From Cladopsammia gracilis (taxonomy: Eukaryota > Cnidaria > Anthozoa > Scleractinia > Dendrophylliidae), in the NCBI GenBank assembly GCA_022457155.1, contig JAJGOT010000339.1, forward strand, positions 621,501 through 685,500: a DNA stretch of 64,000 bases, given 5' to 3'. Of the stretch, positions 13,201 to 27,900 are shown piece after piece. Positions within the stretch are counted from its first letter, which is position 1. Each line of letters begins with the position of its first letter. The notes below the pieces were generated by a model that saw only the letters and a program-made list of their open reading frames with translations, was not told where the DNA came from and made no database searches. The position numbers and the translations under genes were made by a program.

Positions 13201-16200
13201 ATTTCTCCAAGAATTATCAATGGATTGAGAAGCTATATCAAACACTCGAAAGACTGTTTCATCAGGTATCCATTTTGGAAATCCTGATGAAACACTCTTC
13301 CTCGTGTTTGATATATTACTTATACAGCTATCATAATAAATGTTGTCTGAAGAATTGTGCATTGGTACTTCCGGCCAATGTGGTTTCTGATCACATGAAA
13401 AATATATTTCAAATGACTTTTCATAGGATGATGTGCCGGCTCCATACAGCGATGGCCTTACGGTCAATGACTTTAAAGTTTGTGACCGACACGCCAGGTG
13501 ATATGGATTTACACAAGATGAGCTGGACCCACAATAATAAATAAATAATAAAATAAAAAATTCAATAACTATTAAAATATTCTCAAGCGCTGACTAGATT
13601 ACATTATTGACAAAATATAATAAGAGATAATTAGTAAAGGCATAAACATTGTTAAAATATCAGTTCTAAAACACTAACTAGATTACATAATTGGTATAAT
13701 ACAATAAGAGATACCTTGCGGTCTTGGTATGTACCAATGCACAATTCGTCAGACAACGTTTGTTAAAAAAACTGTATACTTATGCACATTTTAGTTCATC
13801 TGCTTTGGAAGAAGTAACGGAGCTAGCACTTCACAAAAAACGTAACCGCTTAATTTATCAAGGAAAAAGAGAACGTTACGTTATCAAAATTTCCTATGAC
13901 TACACCCCTGTACAATTCTTGTCATAAAGTCATTGTAGCTATCCACTTTTTTAACAACTCACAATTTTTCTCTATCGATATAGATAAAAGAAATGTCTTG
14001 TATACTGTTTACTGATAGTGTTAAGAGTGCACAAACTGAAATTAACAAGACTATTAAAATAGTAAACTCCGAAAAGCACAGAAACTCAGAAATACAATAA
14101 AATAAAATACAGTCGAACCTCCTTAATACGGACACCAACAGGACAGACCCAAGTGTCCGCATTATAGAGGTAGGAATTGTATGAATTTTGGTACCTTCGG
14201 GACCAAGAGAACTGTCCGTAATAGAGAGCAAGGTCCCCGTATTGCGGAGGTGTCCGTAAGGAGAGTTTGGACTGTATATTTTTTGTGTGAAACATCCTTT
14301 ATTGTAGCTTGTACATGTACTATGCATATGTAATGAAACACGTTACCCATTCCACTGCCTATATCAGCAACATTCTGATAAACAGGGCTCCTTGTGCTTG
14401 CATTGGTGCTAGCTGTACCACGTCCGATCACATCTAGTTGAACAGAAACATGTTTGGCCCTTTCGTTTTCTGACCGCTTCCTCCTAATGATCATAAAAGA
14501 ACACCGAGTATAACATTGATCAATTTCAAAATTTCTTTCACTCTTTGAAGAGGCACTTTTTTGTGGGGCTGCGGAGGAGGGGTAGGGGAAGAAGGAGGGA
14601 GGGGAGTAGTTCTGTAACTTTCAGAACAGTTATCTCGAACTGCGATGATGTCTTTCTCTGGAGAGCAGGGATGGTGCAGTGGTGAGAGCACTCGCCTCCC
14701 ACCAATGTGGCCCGGGTTCGAATCCCGGAGGCAACGCCGTGTGTAAGTTTCTTGTTGGTTTTCGTTCTTGTTTTTCTTTGGTAGTCCGGTTTTCCTTCCT
14801 CCACAAAAACCAACATTTCCAACTTCCAATTTGAACCGAAAGCATTGGGAGGAAGAACCACTTTTTTAATTTCCACTGAAATTCTTATTGTTTGTTATTA
14901 ACGTTTCAAGTTTCTTTTCGTAAATTTTACAATTTAAGATAATTTTGGCGTTTTTCTTTAGATTTTGATGAATTTTGGCTCAATTTTGGCGCTCTTCTAA
15001 CAGGATGGAAATCCAAGATGGTGGATCCAAGATGGCGACCATGACGCGATGACGTATTTCCCTCGTCATGTGGCGTGATCAATTCACATGATCTACCTCA
15101 TCCTAGAAAGTTTTGTGCATACTATTCTTGACGTTAGGCGCCTCCCCAGCCCAGGCCAGAGGACCAAAAAAGCCCAGTCTATATAGGGTTTATGAAAATA
15201 CGTTATATTTAATAAATAACGAATAATAAAATTAAAGAAAATTAACATTCATTTATTACTGGGCAGAGTTCAATAATGCTTGGGGACACGGCACTTGATG
15301 GCCTGGATTCATGAGTCAGTTGAATAATACTACATTGTGTAACAATCTTTCATACGTACTTTCGATACACCAACAATATGACAACAACTGCTATTAAAAT
15401 TAGTAGACATCCGATAACGGGAACAGCTATAGAAGCAGCATTTGGAGAACCTTTTGGATTCCAACCGGTGCTGTGTTCTGTAATATGAGAATACAAAAAC
15501 AGTAAAATAACTGGCGTTGTTGACGTTTTCAGCAAAACGGATAGATATTTGTTATATTCGAAATCCCGTACTTTAAAGGGACTGTGTCATGGGGATTTTG
15601 ACCTTTTTTGAGTCAAAACAATTCTACAATATTGTTACTTATTTACAAAATATAACTAAAATACCGAGAGAAAGTCATCAACCAATTCTTCAAAGAGGAA
15701 ATCTCATGGTCTGTTCCAGCCCATTCGGAAAACGAAAATGTGAGAACTTGATAAATGTCAACTTTTTCAAGTAACAGTTCATTCAACCAAGTCCTGTCCA
15801 TCTATAGTGTATGATTATGGACACCAATCGACAGGATGGTAATTTATCACAAACGTGGACCATTATTTTTCCGTTTCTGTTAATACATCACCATTTTATT
15901 TTGGCTTATGAAATGACACCAAGTCCCAGTGACACTTCCTATTTAAGTTAGATAATTCAATGTAAACTCATGTTTAAACTATAAGGAGGCGTATGTATGA
16001 GTTCCGGGTAAAAATTCAAGGAAATAAGGGAAGAGTATAAGAGCAAAAAATAGAGAGAATCTTACCTTCATCAGTGCTTGTTACAGATATTTTGGCAACT
16101 TTGCTACTTTTCCCTTCAAAGATGACCTGCAAAGAGAGCAAAAAGGTATAAATAAACGCTGTCCACGTAATATTTTCAACACCTTGCAGTTGAGTAAGTT

Positions 16201-19200
16201 CTAATAAATCATTAGACTGCGAAATCAATAGAGACCTCTATCGGTTAGTAACCTTAAGAGATAAGAGAAAGTAACAAAGAATAGTCAAATATATTGAAAG
16301 GTTTGACTGTAGGAGGTCTCTTTGGATGGCAAAGCTACTATATTAACAACGAACATGCATGAACTCAAGCCTGATCCCAAGTTACTCGTGAACGAAATTT
16401 AAAAGGGAAAACAAACAAAGGACATTTTTTAAACATTAATCTTAATTTATTTGTGCTGTAGGAGCAGCAAAATTATTAGATTATCTTACATCTGCAACTT
16501 AAGATGTGAAAATTCTAAAAGTTGTGTATTTTCTGGTCTTAAATGTTTCGAACAAGTGTTGTTTTTGTTTTGCTTACCTTTTTGTTCCCGCACTGCCAGA
16601 ATAGAACAACTAAATCAGTTTGAATTTCTCGCCTCTCGCTCACCTTACTCGAGGAGATTACTCCGTGGAAGCCCCCCTGGGGGAAATTTTACCAAAACGA
16701 TTCACTACTCCGGAGAATTTTTTAAGTGACAGGGATGGTCATCATAGTCGGGCATTATGACCTTCTAAACAAGTAAATTATCTTGCACCGGAATAAGCAT
16801 AAGTGCCACAACAATAGTATTTTAAAAGTTGCGAAAATTACCTAGTAAGTGTAAATGGGAATCTCCGGGCATTTACTTACGTTGTTTTCACGGGTTATGG
16901 CTCTTTGGTACACAATATATTCTTGTCCCCACTCAAGTTCTTTATTGATGTAAGTTCCGTACTTTTGTTCATCTCCGACAGTGAATTCCCAGGATAACTC
17001 ACACACCGGATCATTGTTTATCTCAGCAGTAATGTAAAAGTTCAAGTTGGTTTCAGAGGCGTTATTTAACTTCTCAGCGTAATCCTCTTGTAGGTCTTCA
17101 ACGTCTTCAGCAATTTTCAAAACTATAACCTGGTAAGCACTAAAACGTAGGAAATATGATCTTTTGAAATATGACGTTATCGTTAAAAATAATTGATGAA
17201 AACAACCAGTAAAACTTCAAATTTACTTTGCAATCATTTATAACGAATTATCAGAAACCCATAAGTGGGTTGAAACGTGTAACGCGCATTCACAGCTTCC
17301 GAATATTCATTTTTTGCTTAGTACCATATTTGGAAACCCCTCGGTCCCTCAAGATTGGAAGGAAGCAATTGATTGGTTAATATTTTTATTTTGATTTTCC
17401 AAATATGGCTGTAACAACTTCTTAGCAAATTGAATAATCGGAAGCTTGTTTTTAAGCGTACAAGAGACAGTTGCACGTTTCAACCCACTTATGGGTTTTT
17501 GGAATTATTGAATGTATTTATAGATGAATTGATTTATCGATAGTTTGATGGATTGATTACATGCATGTAGTTAATCTGTAGATTAATAGATTTGTCGATC
17601 AGGCGATTGTGGTGTTATTTGGCGGATAATAATAGGGAGCTTTAGCAACCACGACTGCAACAGCAGCGAGAACAACACAAAACGATAGGTTTGAAGTGGC
17701 TTACTACAGTTTATGGGGGTCACCAAATGCTTGCGATAATATCGATCACAGGTGACCATTTGTGGGAACAAGCAACAATTACAAAGTCAAAACCATAATA
17801 AAAGACAATGGGTGTTTGTAATTTCACCATCCTCTTGCTACAAGCGACCGAATGGTTGCCAGAAGACTGTGTTCTAATTCTATGAAAACGTTTTACTAAA
17901 AAACCACCCTTTCAACCCTACCTCAAAATCTTACCATTTAAACTTGGATAAAAATAAACGTTCTTACAAGTTAGAACAAAAATCGCATATCAACGAAAAT
18001 ATCATAAATAGGAATTTCGAAACATATTTTAAAATATGTCTTACAGATTTTGAAAAAGAAAAAAATTGTCTGCAGATTGATGTTCGTGTATATTAAAAAT
18101 ATAAAAAATTGAGCGTAGGTCGTACGGCTAGATTTCGAAAAATTTACGACCAAAACACGTTTCGTACGATCTCCATTTTGAGCATGAGCACTACTGCATA
18201 TACCACAGCCATTCACTTATCTGCGCGCGCATTACTAACATAACATTACTGACATTACTAACATTCATCGCTCGCATGATTTTTTCTCGCGCGGTATTGC
18301 TTGCGTGACACGCGACCGTAAGGACATTTATTGCATCTCAAAACTGTAGTAAGCCACCTTAATGAGCGAAAACAATGCCCCTGCACGTGCGTTTTATATT
18401 TTAGCTTATTTTGTTACATTTCATTGCCGTTCCCTGCAAAACAACAACGTCAAATGATCAAACTATAGTTTTTCTGAAGAACGTGAACACACGACGGTTA
18501 ATTTTCCTCTCTCTATTTGAAGTTGAAATCCATCCCTACAAATTCAGCCCCGGGTCAATTCAGTCACATTAGGCAAACTAAACAAATTGAAACAACTACA
18601 AAGTAGTTTCAAAGAACGCAAATTATTTTTTTAAGTAAAGTTTTCCTTGGCGTTGCTAAGCTCCCTAATACTGAAAGTCAAACAGTTACCTTATCGGGCC
18701 GTTCATTTGTTCTGCAGGCCACAGCTGAATCACAGCACTTGACTTGAAGGTGTTTTTAACTGTCAAGTTTTCAACGATTGGAGCAACAGGGGCTGATAAG
18801 AAAAAAAATACAAATGCTATCCGCTATGCCTTTAAGTAAAAATATTATCAAACTTAGGTGTATGGCAATCAAGTGTTGTTCAAAATCTATTAAACACTTC
18901 CGAAAGTCTATCAGTATTAAACAAGTACTGGCAGTTTTTGAGATTTCTCAACCAATGATGCTATAAGATAATTCATCTTCAGGCACGAAGTGTACGTACC
19001 CTTACGAAAAATGTCAAATAGTCAATTACGTTTGGCCCATTTTTTGCACAGTGATCCGAGGTAATAGCTGGCAAAGAGAGGTTCTCCACTGACAGTGGAG
19101 GACAGGGTTGAATGGGTCTACGGATCAGAGGATTTTGTAATTAGATTTGTTCAGATTTCGGATGCAGCGAAAAATTTTAACGGATTTGTGGATCATACCA

Positions 19201-21884
19201 AAACTGAAATAAATTCGTAATTTGCTGCATTGGATCTTAACCCTTTACAGATCTGTTGTTCCTTTGTTTTCTTCGCAGCCGAGATCCGACGTGCAGTCAA
19301 CCAATGCCGTTGCTTAAATATTTCATCGACGTTCACTCGTAATGCATGAGAAAACTTAAGCAGACCTTTTTTCTAAAAAAAAAATCTCATAAACGCCATT
19401 TGTACTCAAAAGTTCATAAATAATTTGAGGATTCGGACTTAAGCAAATTTTTTGCGGATCATTGCAAACGGCTATCAAAATGTGGATCATCATTTGCTTT
19501 TTTATTGTTCATAGGAAAGATGGCAATAAGAGCATTACTTACTCAGGTTTTGTTTTTACATTTCCAGCCTAACCTTACTTACGAGTTATATGTTCATTGC
19601 ACAAGCCGCGTGATTTTTTTTGCCAAGCGAAATTTTATGCTCAGTTATTCTAACACCCAGAACGTCGGCACAGCTTGGAAAACTGCTTGACTACTTTTGA
19701 AAGTTGCAAATCAAAACTCCTTATACATTTTCACTGTAACTACGTTTTGGTATTTGCAAAATGTTCTCGAAAAACATACCTGCAATCGTTGTTTTTACAG
19801 CATTGGACAAGGCTGTAGATGTACTGTTTCCACAGGCAGAGGTGCCATAAACCTCAAATTCGTAGAGAGAACCTGGTACCAAATCCTTCACTGTATATTC
19901 TTTTAACTTATTTGCACGTCGGTATCCATGATCAGTAAATTGTGGATAGTAAGGCTTTGATCCAGAGTACCTTATCTTAATAGAACAAAATATGAACATT
20001 TTAAATATTGCTTAAAAGCATTTGTTACTGTAATAAAATTTAAATGTTGACCTTTGCCACAAAAGAGATGGTTGTGAATAGGGAGGCTCCTAAAATAGAA
20101 TGATCTACAAAGCTTACATGTAGTTTTCGGATCAATAGCAGCATCTGGGCAGACACCAGAATAATTAATTAAATAGTAGTACGAAAACCAAGTATATTTA
20201 CAGCAGTTATCTCCTGTTTTTACTGTTTTCGAAGCATATTTGCCATTGCAACGAAGCATATTCTAACGGCTTAACATATGCTATGTTTAGTTTTAAGACG
20301 GACATACATGGATCACGAATGTCTTTACAGTCATGTATACATTGTGGAATAAAACATTTCTATATAAACTAATTGCGAATTTGCATGAGTGGGCAATACA
20401 TCCAGGTTATTCAGCGTTAAGTTGTATAATGCGGCTGGGTATTTTTATGTCCGCTGTTTTATACAACTTCACCCTGCCAGTGCGCTTTTGAGAGTATATG
20501 ACTGTCAAATAAAAACAACTTTAATTGTTTATGATATGACAGCAGAAACCCATAAAGGTTGAAACATTGTAACTTCCAATGCATGGTTTGTATTGGACAA
20601 AGCGTGTGCACATTCGGTTTCAGATTCATTGAGTATCATATTTGGAAGGTAAGCGGAAGTCAGATGAACTAGACCAACCAATCAAATCGATGGAAAAACG
20701 TAGCCGAACATATTGCCAAGTTCGCTCCGCGTTCACGGACTCTGCGTTCAAGTCATTAGCCTATTATTCGAAATAAATCCACGAGAAGTTTTAAAGGCTA
20801 AAAAAGCTTTAATTCAGTTAATCACTTACTGTAAAATATAACACATACCGAGAGCTGAAGCACCTCGATCTTTAAAACTTAAAAGAGACCGTGGATTATA
20901 TTTCGACGAAACCTATTTGCTGATAATGAATCCAAAGCTACGAAGAATCTGCAAAAGTGTTTGCTTCAAGTGTGAAGATCGATTTCCCTCGCGAAGCATA
21001 ATTTATCGCCGACAAACCGTTGAAAATCGAAAGAACCAATGTTAAGTTTTAAAGGAGTTTGTTAAATTTCAAAAAGGTCAGTATTCATATATTGAGATCA
21101 GCGATCAAACGTCGTCGTTTTGTTGTTGTTTTGACGATGTCCTAGCTTTACAAGCTTAAATTAAAAACTAAGCTCACCGCAAGTTGCTTCTTCTATATTT
21201 AGTCTAAATGCTTTTTTTTCTGTTTGATTTGCATCCCTAAAGCATCTCTCCTCACAATTCATCGACCCCTAACATAAAATATTATCAGCTTCGTCGTTCT
21301 GTGCCGAGGAACGATGCACATTTGACCGCCGAAAGCTTAAATTTTAGTTTCACCTCGCTTTTACCTTAATCAGAATAAACACGTCTTTTGTGGAATAATT
21401 GCCGAAATAAAAAAAGCAAGTGCCTCTTTTTGGCAAAAAAACATCAGCTTATTTGTACAGAAAACGTTCAGTAAAAATGAACTCAACCTCAAGCTTCTTT
21501 GACTTACTTCGCCTGTTGCTTTTACCAAATTTTACCACTTATCGTTTCACTAACAAAATTCTCGATTGTGATTGGTCATACGTGCACCTTTTTTACGTAA
21601 TTGGTGTGCAGTCAGTTAGGTATCCGATTACAGGTATCCAGTTACAACTTGTAATTGGATAACTGTAATTGGACACTTACGTCACGGGTCAATCAGCTGC
21701 ACTTACACGTTTTTGTTTTTGTTGTTTTTCTCTTGCTTTCAAACTGATAGAAAATGTTCTTGACGTCTTGAGCACAAAAAAAGTCCAAATATTTTGTTAT
21801 TGATGCGATTAGTGGAGTACAATTCAGGGGTAATATTGTTTGTCATTTCAAATCGTTCTCACGCTTAACGCGCTCGGTCGATTT

Positions 21885-21916
<32 letters not shown>

Positions 21917-24900
21917 GTTCCACTCAGTCCAATTAAATAAATGTTATTTTCCGGCCGGGAGGTCCGTACAGGAAATAACGGTGTCCTCAGTCTTGAGTAG
22001 ATGTCTTATTTATTTTAAGCTTAAAGTGAGCTATTCTAATCTAAAATTCCTATTTTCTTGAATAAAAACTTATAGAATTTAGATAAAAGAAGGTAAAAAC
22101 TGTGAAATAAAAGCATAATATATGTAGATAGGCTTAGCCCAACAGCGGAGCTCTCTGAACAGAAACGATCATGATAAGCTTAACTTAGGTGAAAGGTCGG
22201 AAGCACAAGAAAAATTAGCCTGAATTAAGATTGACGAGTGTGGAGAGAAAGGAACTCAGAAAAAAAATGCAGTTATTCATACATTCCGTTATTTACTCTG
22301 AGAGTTCATTCTACGTGACTGCGCGATGCAGTTAATCAGCGTCTTCGTTGGCAAACCTGTGGTTGGGTGATCCTATCCGTATGTCATCACTAGAGTTCTC
22401 AGTAGCTCAGTGGTAAGAGCATCCGACCATAATACGGAAGGCCGTGGGTTCAAATCCCATCAGGAAGTCAGAATTTTTTTTCTGAGATCGTTTCTCTCCA
22501 CACGCATTCATATTCATATATATCGAACAAAATGGTAAGGTAAATAACGTAAACTTGCCGAGATTTTAACCCAAAACGTTTTTCAAAATTATGTCTGCGT
22601 GATTAAAGCGCGCGCACAGCAAACATCAAACAAACTAAAAACTGATTTTATCCTTAACGTTCGATGAAGTGGATCATTGCGTTGAAGAAAGTGTTGATTT
22701 ATCCGCCAAACCTGACAGTATAATCAACATCTTTGCCCTTCCTAAGAAGAAAATTATATCTTTTGGTTTTGTACGCGAGGAACCCAATAAATTGGCGCCG
22801 AAGTTTGTGATCAATCAGATGCTGGTTTTTGAGAAGGAAATGGAACTTTATATTATATTCACATCTCAAAAGCAGGCTAAATTGACTAAATTGTATTAGA
22901 ATAATGATACTATAATGAAAAAAACCGAGATCGTTGCGATCTCCTAGAAAATGCATTTTGAAAATTCACATTTGATGGACGCTTCATAATTTTCTCGTCG
23001 ATTTTTTGTCGTTAGATTTGCTGGCTTAATGTTACTATTTATCAGAGTGTGAGCCAAACCACGCGTCACCAGCGCCACGCGGTCATGTTCCTTTAGAAAT
23101 GAAAACAAATAGTTTTTACTCTTTTCTTACCGTATAGTCAAGCCCTTCCTTTGTGATAGCTAATGGCTCTTTCCATTCCAGTGTTACTTCTGTTTGTCCA
23201 TACTTCCTTACATTTAAGTCCCAAGGCTCCTTTGGCTCTGATCAAAAAATGTACGAAAGTTCGTGTCGAGCTTATCTAAAACCAACGATGTAGGAAAATG
23301 CATTGATATATCCACTCAGTTAGCACGAGAAAATAATAGAAGATCTACAAAGTTAAGTATATTATGACTGAGCGTGAGACCTCTAGAGATGTGTTTGTTA
23401 GGCAATAAACAAATAAAAAATGGATTGTTGTTAAAGGCAAACAAGTGATAATTATTCACTTATTTATTTAAGATTACAATGGCTTAATTCTTTGTTTAGC
23501 CAATCAGAAAAAATAATTCATTGTTTTCATGTCGTATGGGTAGCTAAGAAACTCGTGAATTACTTCTATCTGGAATCATAGACAAAAGTGTTGGGAAGAT
23601 TAGCAGTTGTCACTATTATTTTCTTTCTCTTCCCTCACCCTTTACAATATTGTGTATAGAGACAGGTTTAACGCGTAATTGTTCGCGGAGATCCCAACAT
23701 TGAAAAGGGGGGTGGGGGAACTCAGAAGATATTCCATATTAATAAAACTTTGATGTAATTCAGTATTGATGCTACTAATTTCTACAATCTTCCCATCTAC
23801 TTCTGTCTACAATTGTAGCTAATATATACATTGTTCTTACTTGACGTTTCCAACAGCATGCTTGGACTGAAAGGCCCAGGACCTGCGCTGGTGTAAGCTC
23901 TTACAGACACATGATATTGGGAACACATCTGGAATTCATACAGAACAGCGAATGTTTCCGTTGAATTGTCGCCTTCTCTGTCTGTAGTAGATCTTCTTGA
24001 TCTCAGTCCCTGGAGGCCTCGCTTAACCTCATACCAGATAATTTTGCCATAGCTCTTCTCTATTGGTATCGATGACCACGAAATGTTGAAAGTGGTTTCG
24101 TTTAGTTTAAAGAAGGATACATTACCTGGTCCAACGCTGGGTGCTAATAAAGAACATTTAAAATATTTACTTAACAATTAAGGTTATTCCATTAATTTGA
24201 GATGTAATTCGATAGGTCTCGAACAAAAGAGCAACAAAAGAGTATCTTGCAGTTGACAGGGAAAGGCAGTACAGCTTATCTGAGACAACACTTACCATAT
24301 TCTGGGGCATTTAAATATAAACGCTTCCAACTTCCAGCTTCAATTGTCACAGCACGTACTTTAAGTTCATAATGGACTCCGCCTAACACATCAATTGAAT
24401 GACTGAACGTGTTTGCACTTAAGTTCTTGTAGACATATTTTGCGTGACCACGTTGTCTTGAAAACACGGTGTAATGCCTGATTATTCCATTCTCATTTTG
24501 AGGTTTGCTCCAGGTAATGTTTATTCTTGGCCCATGTGTAGTACTTGGCGCTATTGCAGTGTAGCTGAGTGACGTAGGAGCGCTAGGTGCTGACGAGAAA
24601 GAGATATAACACAGACTTACTAGAAAACTTCACAGGGAGGACACAACACAATTTCGATGAGGGCCAGCTCTTATTTACTAACAATGCGGACGTCTTTTTT
24701 TGTGGCAAGGTTGGGCATACGTTTGGGTGTACGTCCGAGGGTTAAGAAAACATAAAAATCCACTAAGGTTCCTTTGTGCATTGCTACCACTGATATGAAG
24801 TCCCTACCGTCTTCCTTTGTTTTGCGGATTGTTGCATTACTCTTCGGTCCATCACCAGCAGAAGTGTATGCCAACACTTGGAACTGATATTTTGTAAATG

Positions 24901-27900
24901 TAGACAGTCCACCGACAGTTTTAGTCAGAGTTGTTCCACTGAGATTGTAAAACCAGGTTGTTGAATCACGATAGCCTATCTTTTTGAAGAAAAGTTTAAA
25001 TCCCTTGATAATTCCATTTCTGGAGTTTTCAGGTGGAAGCTGCCATTTTGCAGTGATACTTGTAGAAGTAGTTGCAGTCACTGAAAACTTGACAGGAGCT
25101 TGTGAAGGAACTGGAATAGAACAAACAGATGTCGTATCAAGCGACTCTGATGCCATTCAATCAATCAATTAATCAATTAACTTTATTTTACACGTTTATC
25201 ATGGGTTAGGCACTCCGCATTTTCCACACTCCACATTTTCCACACTCCACACTCCTCGTTTTCCACTTAACCTTTATCATGATAAAAGCTATAATCTTAT
25301 GAGGTTTTCCATACGCTATGTAACATTTCATATTCGCCGCTCTGCAGACTTCAAATGGATTTTTCAACGGAGACACATATCTATCTTCAAATAATAAAAT
25401 TTAACCTTTATCAGTTACTTATTTCCATATGGTAAAGTGGTCAAAAACTTACTTTTCCTAGCTAAAGACCCGGCATAAAATCCTCGCGGGAACGTCCAAT
25501 TTAAATGTTTTTCCTTGCTTTTCTTCTTTCTTTCCGAACTGGACATTACGAAAGTGATGTAATGTAATGTAAGCTTACCGCAATATTGCGCTACGCGTTA
25601 AAAATGACAAGTTGTCATTTATATATCATGTTAATTGCAACTTTTATACCCTAGACTGCTAGCAATCCCTCTCCGGATAGTCGAGTGGGCGAGCAAATAC
25701 GCGAGCGGCGAGCGAGCGAAAGTAATGCGAACCGAGGGGGCACTGAGAAAGAGGCAGTTTCCCCTCGGCTCGTTTGCTCGCTCCAGTCTCGCCGAGCCTG
25801 TTTTTGTGATCAGCTCGCGCGCTCGATTAACTGAAAAGGGAAGCTAGCAGTCTATTTATACCCTTTTGGATTTTAGCATTAGCAACAATTATGGCTTCAG
25901 CAAAGTAAGGATTCTGTTATTCCCATCGGAGACTAGAGACTTGACTGGATGAAATATGAAAGTGATGTATTGTTATTTTCTTTGCATTTTATGTCGTTCA
26001 AGAAATATCGAACCGCGTTTATAAAAAAAAAATATGTAAGTGGAATACCGCAAAATTGCGTTACGCGTTAGCTTTCGGTACAAGATTCAGATGACTAGCT
26101 GGCATTTATATCATGTTATTTGGGAATTTTATACATCTTCGGATTCCAGCATTTAGATAAGGAAATTTGCTTTTGATCTTTTATGTTTCTCACAAACTTA
26201 ATTTGTTAGAACGTTCAATTTTTAGCAACAATTATGGCTCCAGCAACGTAAGGATTCTTTCCTCATCGGAGACTAGAGACTTGACTCGATGAAATATTAA
26301 CTTGCATTCCAATCGGGTAACGGTTACGGAAATTTTTTTCCTATTCACAAAATGAATACCTAAGTACTGCACTTGGGTCGTACTCATAACATCTGCAAAT
26401 TGGGTGAAGAATTTGTTATTTAGAGCGTTCGGTATTCACGAGTTGACTCATAGGAGCCTTTTATTAGTCTTGCCTTGGCTCCGAGCCAAGCTGCACGACT
26501 TATAAAATGGGCTGCAAAAAGTGAAAATGTTCACTTTTTCAAGTGGTTTATAGCCTGAGGAGAAGTGTTAGTGACGTCATATTAGTCGATATACCAACTT
26601 CAAGCTCATGGATGATTGAATTTATTTACAGCATAAGAAAAAGGAAAACGACACAACGAAACATATCATGTAAAAGGAACTTACATTATTGCCGGGTAGA
26701 GTTCCATTCGATAACGATTTCGTTTTCTTTCTTTTCGAGCAACAGATAAATGGAAGTATTAAATAATATATATAGATAGCCCAAACCTAACAGCGTCGCA
26801 CTTTGAACAAGCTTAACTAAGGTGAAACTTAACTAAGGTGAAAGGTTGGAAGCACAAGAATTAAGATTGACGAACGGGCTATTTTCAATTTTAGCAATTT
26901 CAAAAACAGTATTACGCGACTGTCTGCACAGTAAGCTACATTTTTAAAGACCGTACAAAAGTTCACAAAAACAACTTTTCTCTGTCTAGAATAACTAGTA
27001 CCACTAGTTTCCGAATAAAATACAGTTTTTGTTTGTCAAAAATTGCCCGTGAAACTGATTTGAAAATCAAAAATTGCAAAAATACACAAACATATTTGCA
27101 TAAGGTGATGCGAGTGAAGATAGAACTGTACTATAAAATCAAACTCTTGTTTTGTTTACATAAAATCGCTTTTCAAACTATCTAATGAATGAACAAACAC
27201 ATAAAAATGGACAACACAATCTTCTTTCGAAAAAATTTATTCAAATCTCCATTAGTTTACGTTTAAAAGCAAAACGCGTACCATTTAATTATAGCTCATC
27301 GAGTTCAAGCTTTCTTCGATGAAATTCAAGAGATCGATACAACTGAATTTAAGCACGTTTTAAAATCAATTCTCCAAAACTAACAATAACACCAATAAAA
27401 AGTCACTCACAGATTGATATCAATATAAATTCTCATCGAAAACTGTAATCTGTTTTACCTTTAAGTCCGTCGCTTGCTTGGAAATTCAAATCTCCGCTTC
27501 TGGTTCTGAAATCCGTAGAAAACAAACATCTCCCGCATTGATAAAAACGTAATACATGAAGTTCCTCGAAGCTAGATTTTATCCCTGAAAGCTCGTCTTT
27601 TTCCACTAAAACGGCTTCTGAGTATCTCTTAATTAGTATCCTTGTCTTGAGTAGCAAACCGCGAAATATTTAGGAAATAACGCCTTTAATTTAAACGGTT
27701 TTCTCCGCTTAGAAAATTCACAGCAAAACATCAAAGTGTTTTTCTAGCTGACGTGACATTCGGCCGTGTAACCGCGCGAAAAACAAAGCCTCGCTTTGGT
27801 TTCAACATGATGTCGTAAGCGCATGTTTTGCGACGTCATACGCGCCCGCGAGCTAGTCCTGCGCGACGGAGCGACGGCGGAAAGCGGGCACACGCGCGCC

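Noticed and set aside
14491..14876. Overlapping ORFs of about 110 residues with [13 protein letters not shown] sequence
   Set aside because: A well-known artefact of reading through tRNA-derived SINEs.
22393..22470. Functional tRNA gene
   Set aside because: Enlarged anticodon loop and mismatched acceptor stem; embedded between inverted repeats.
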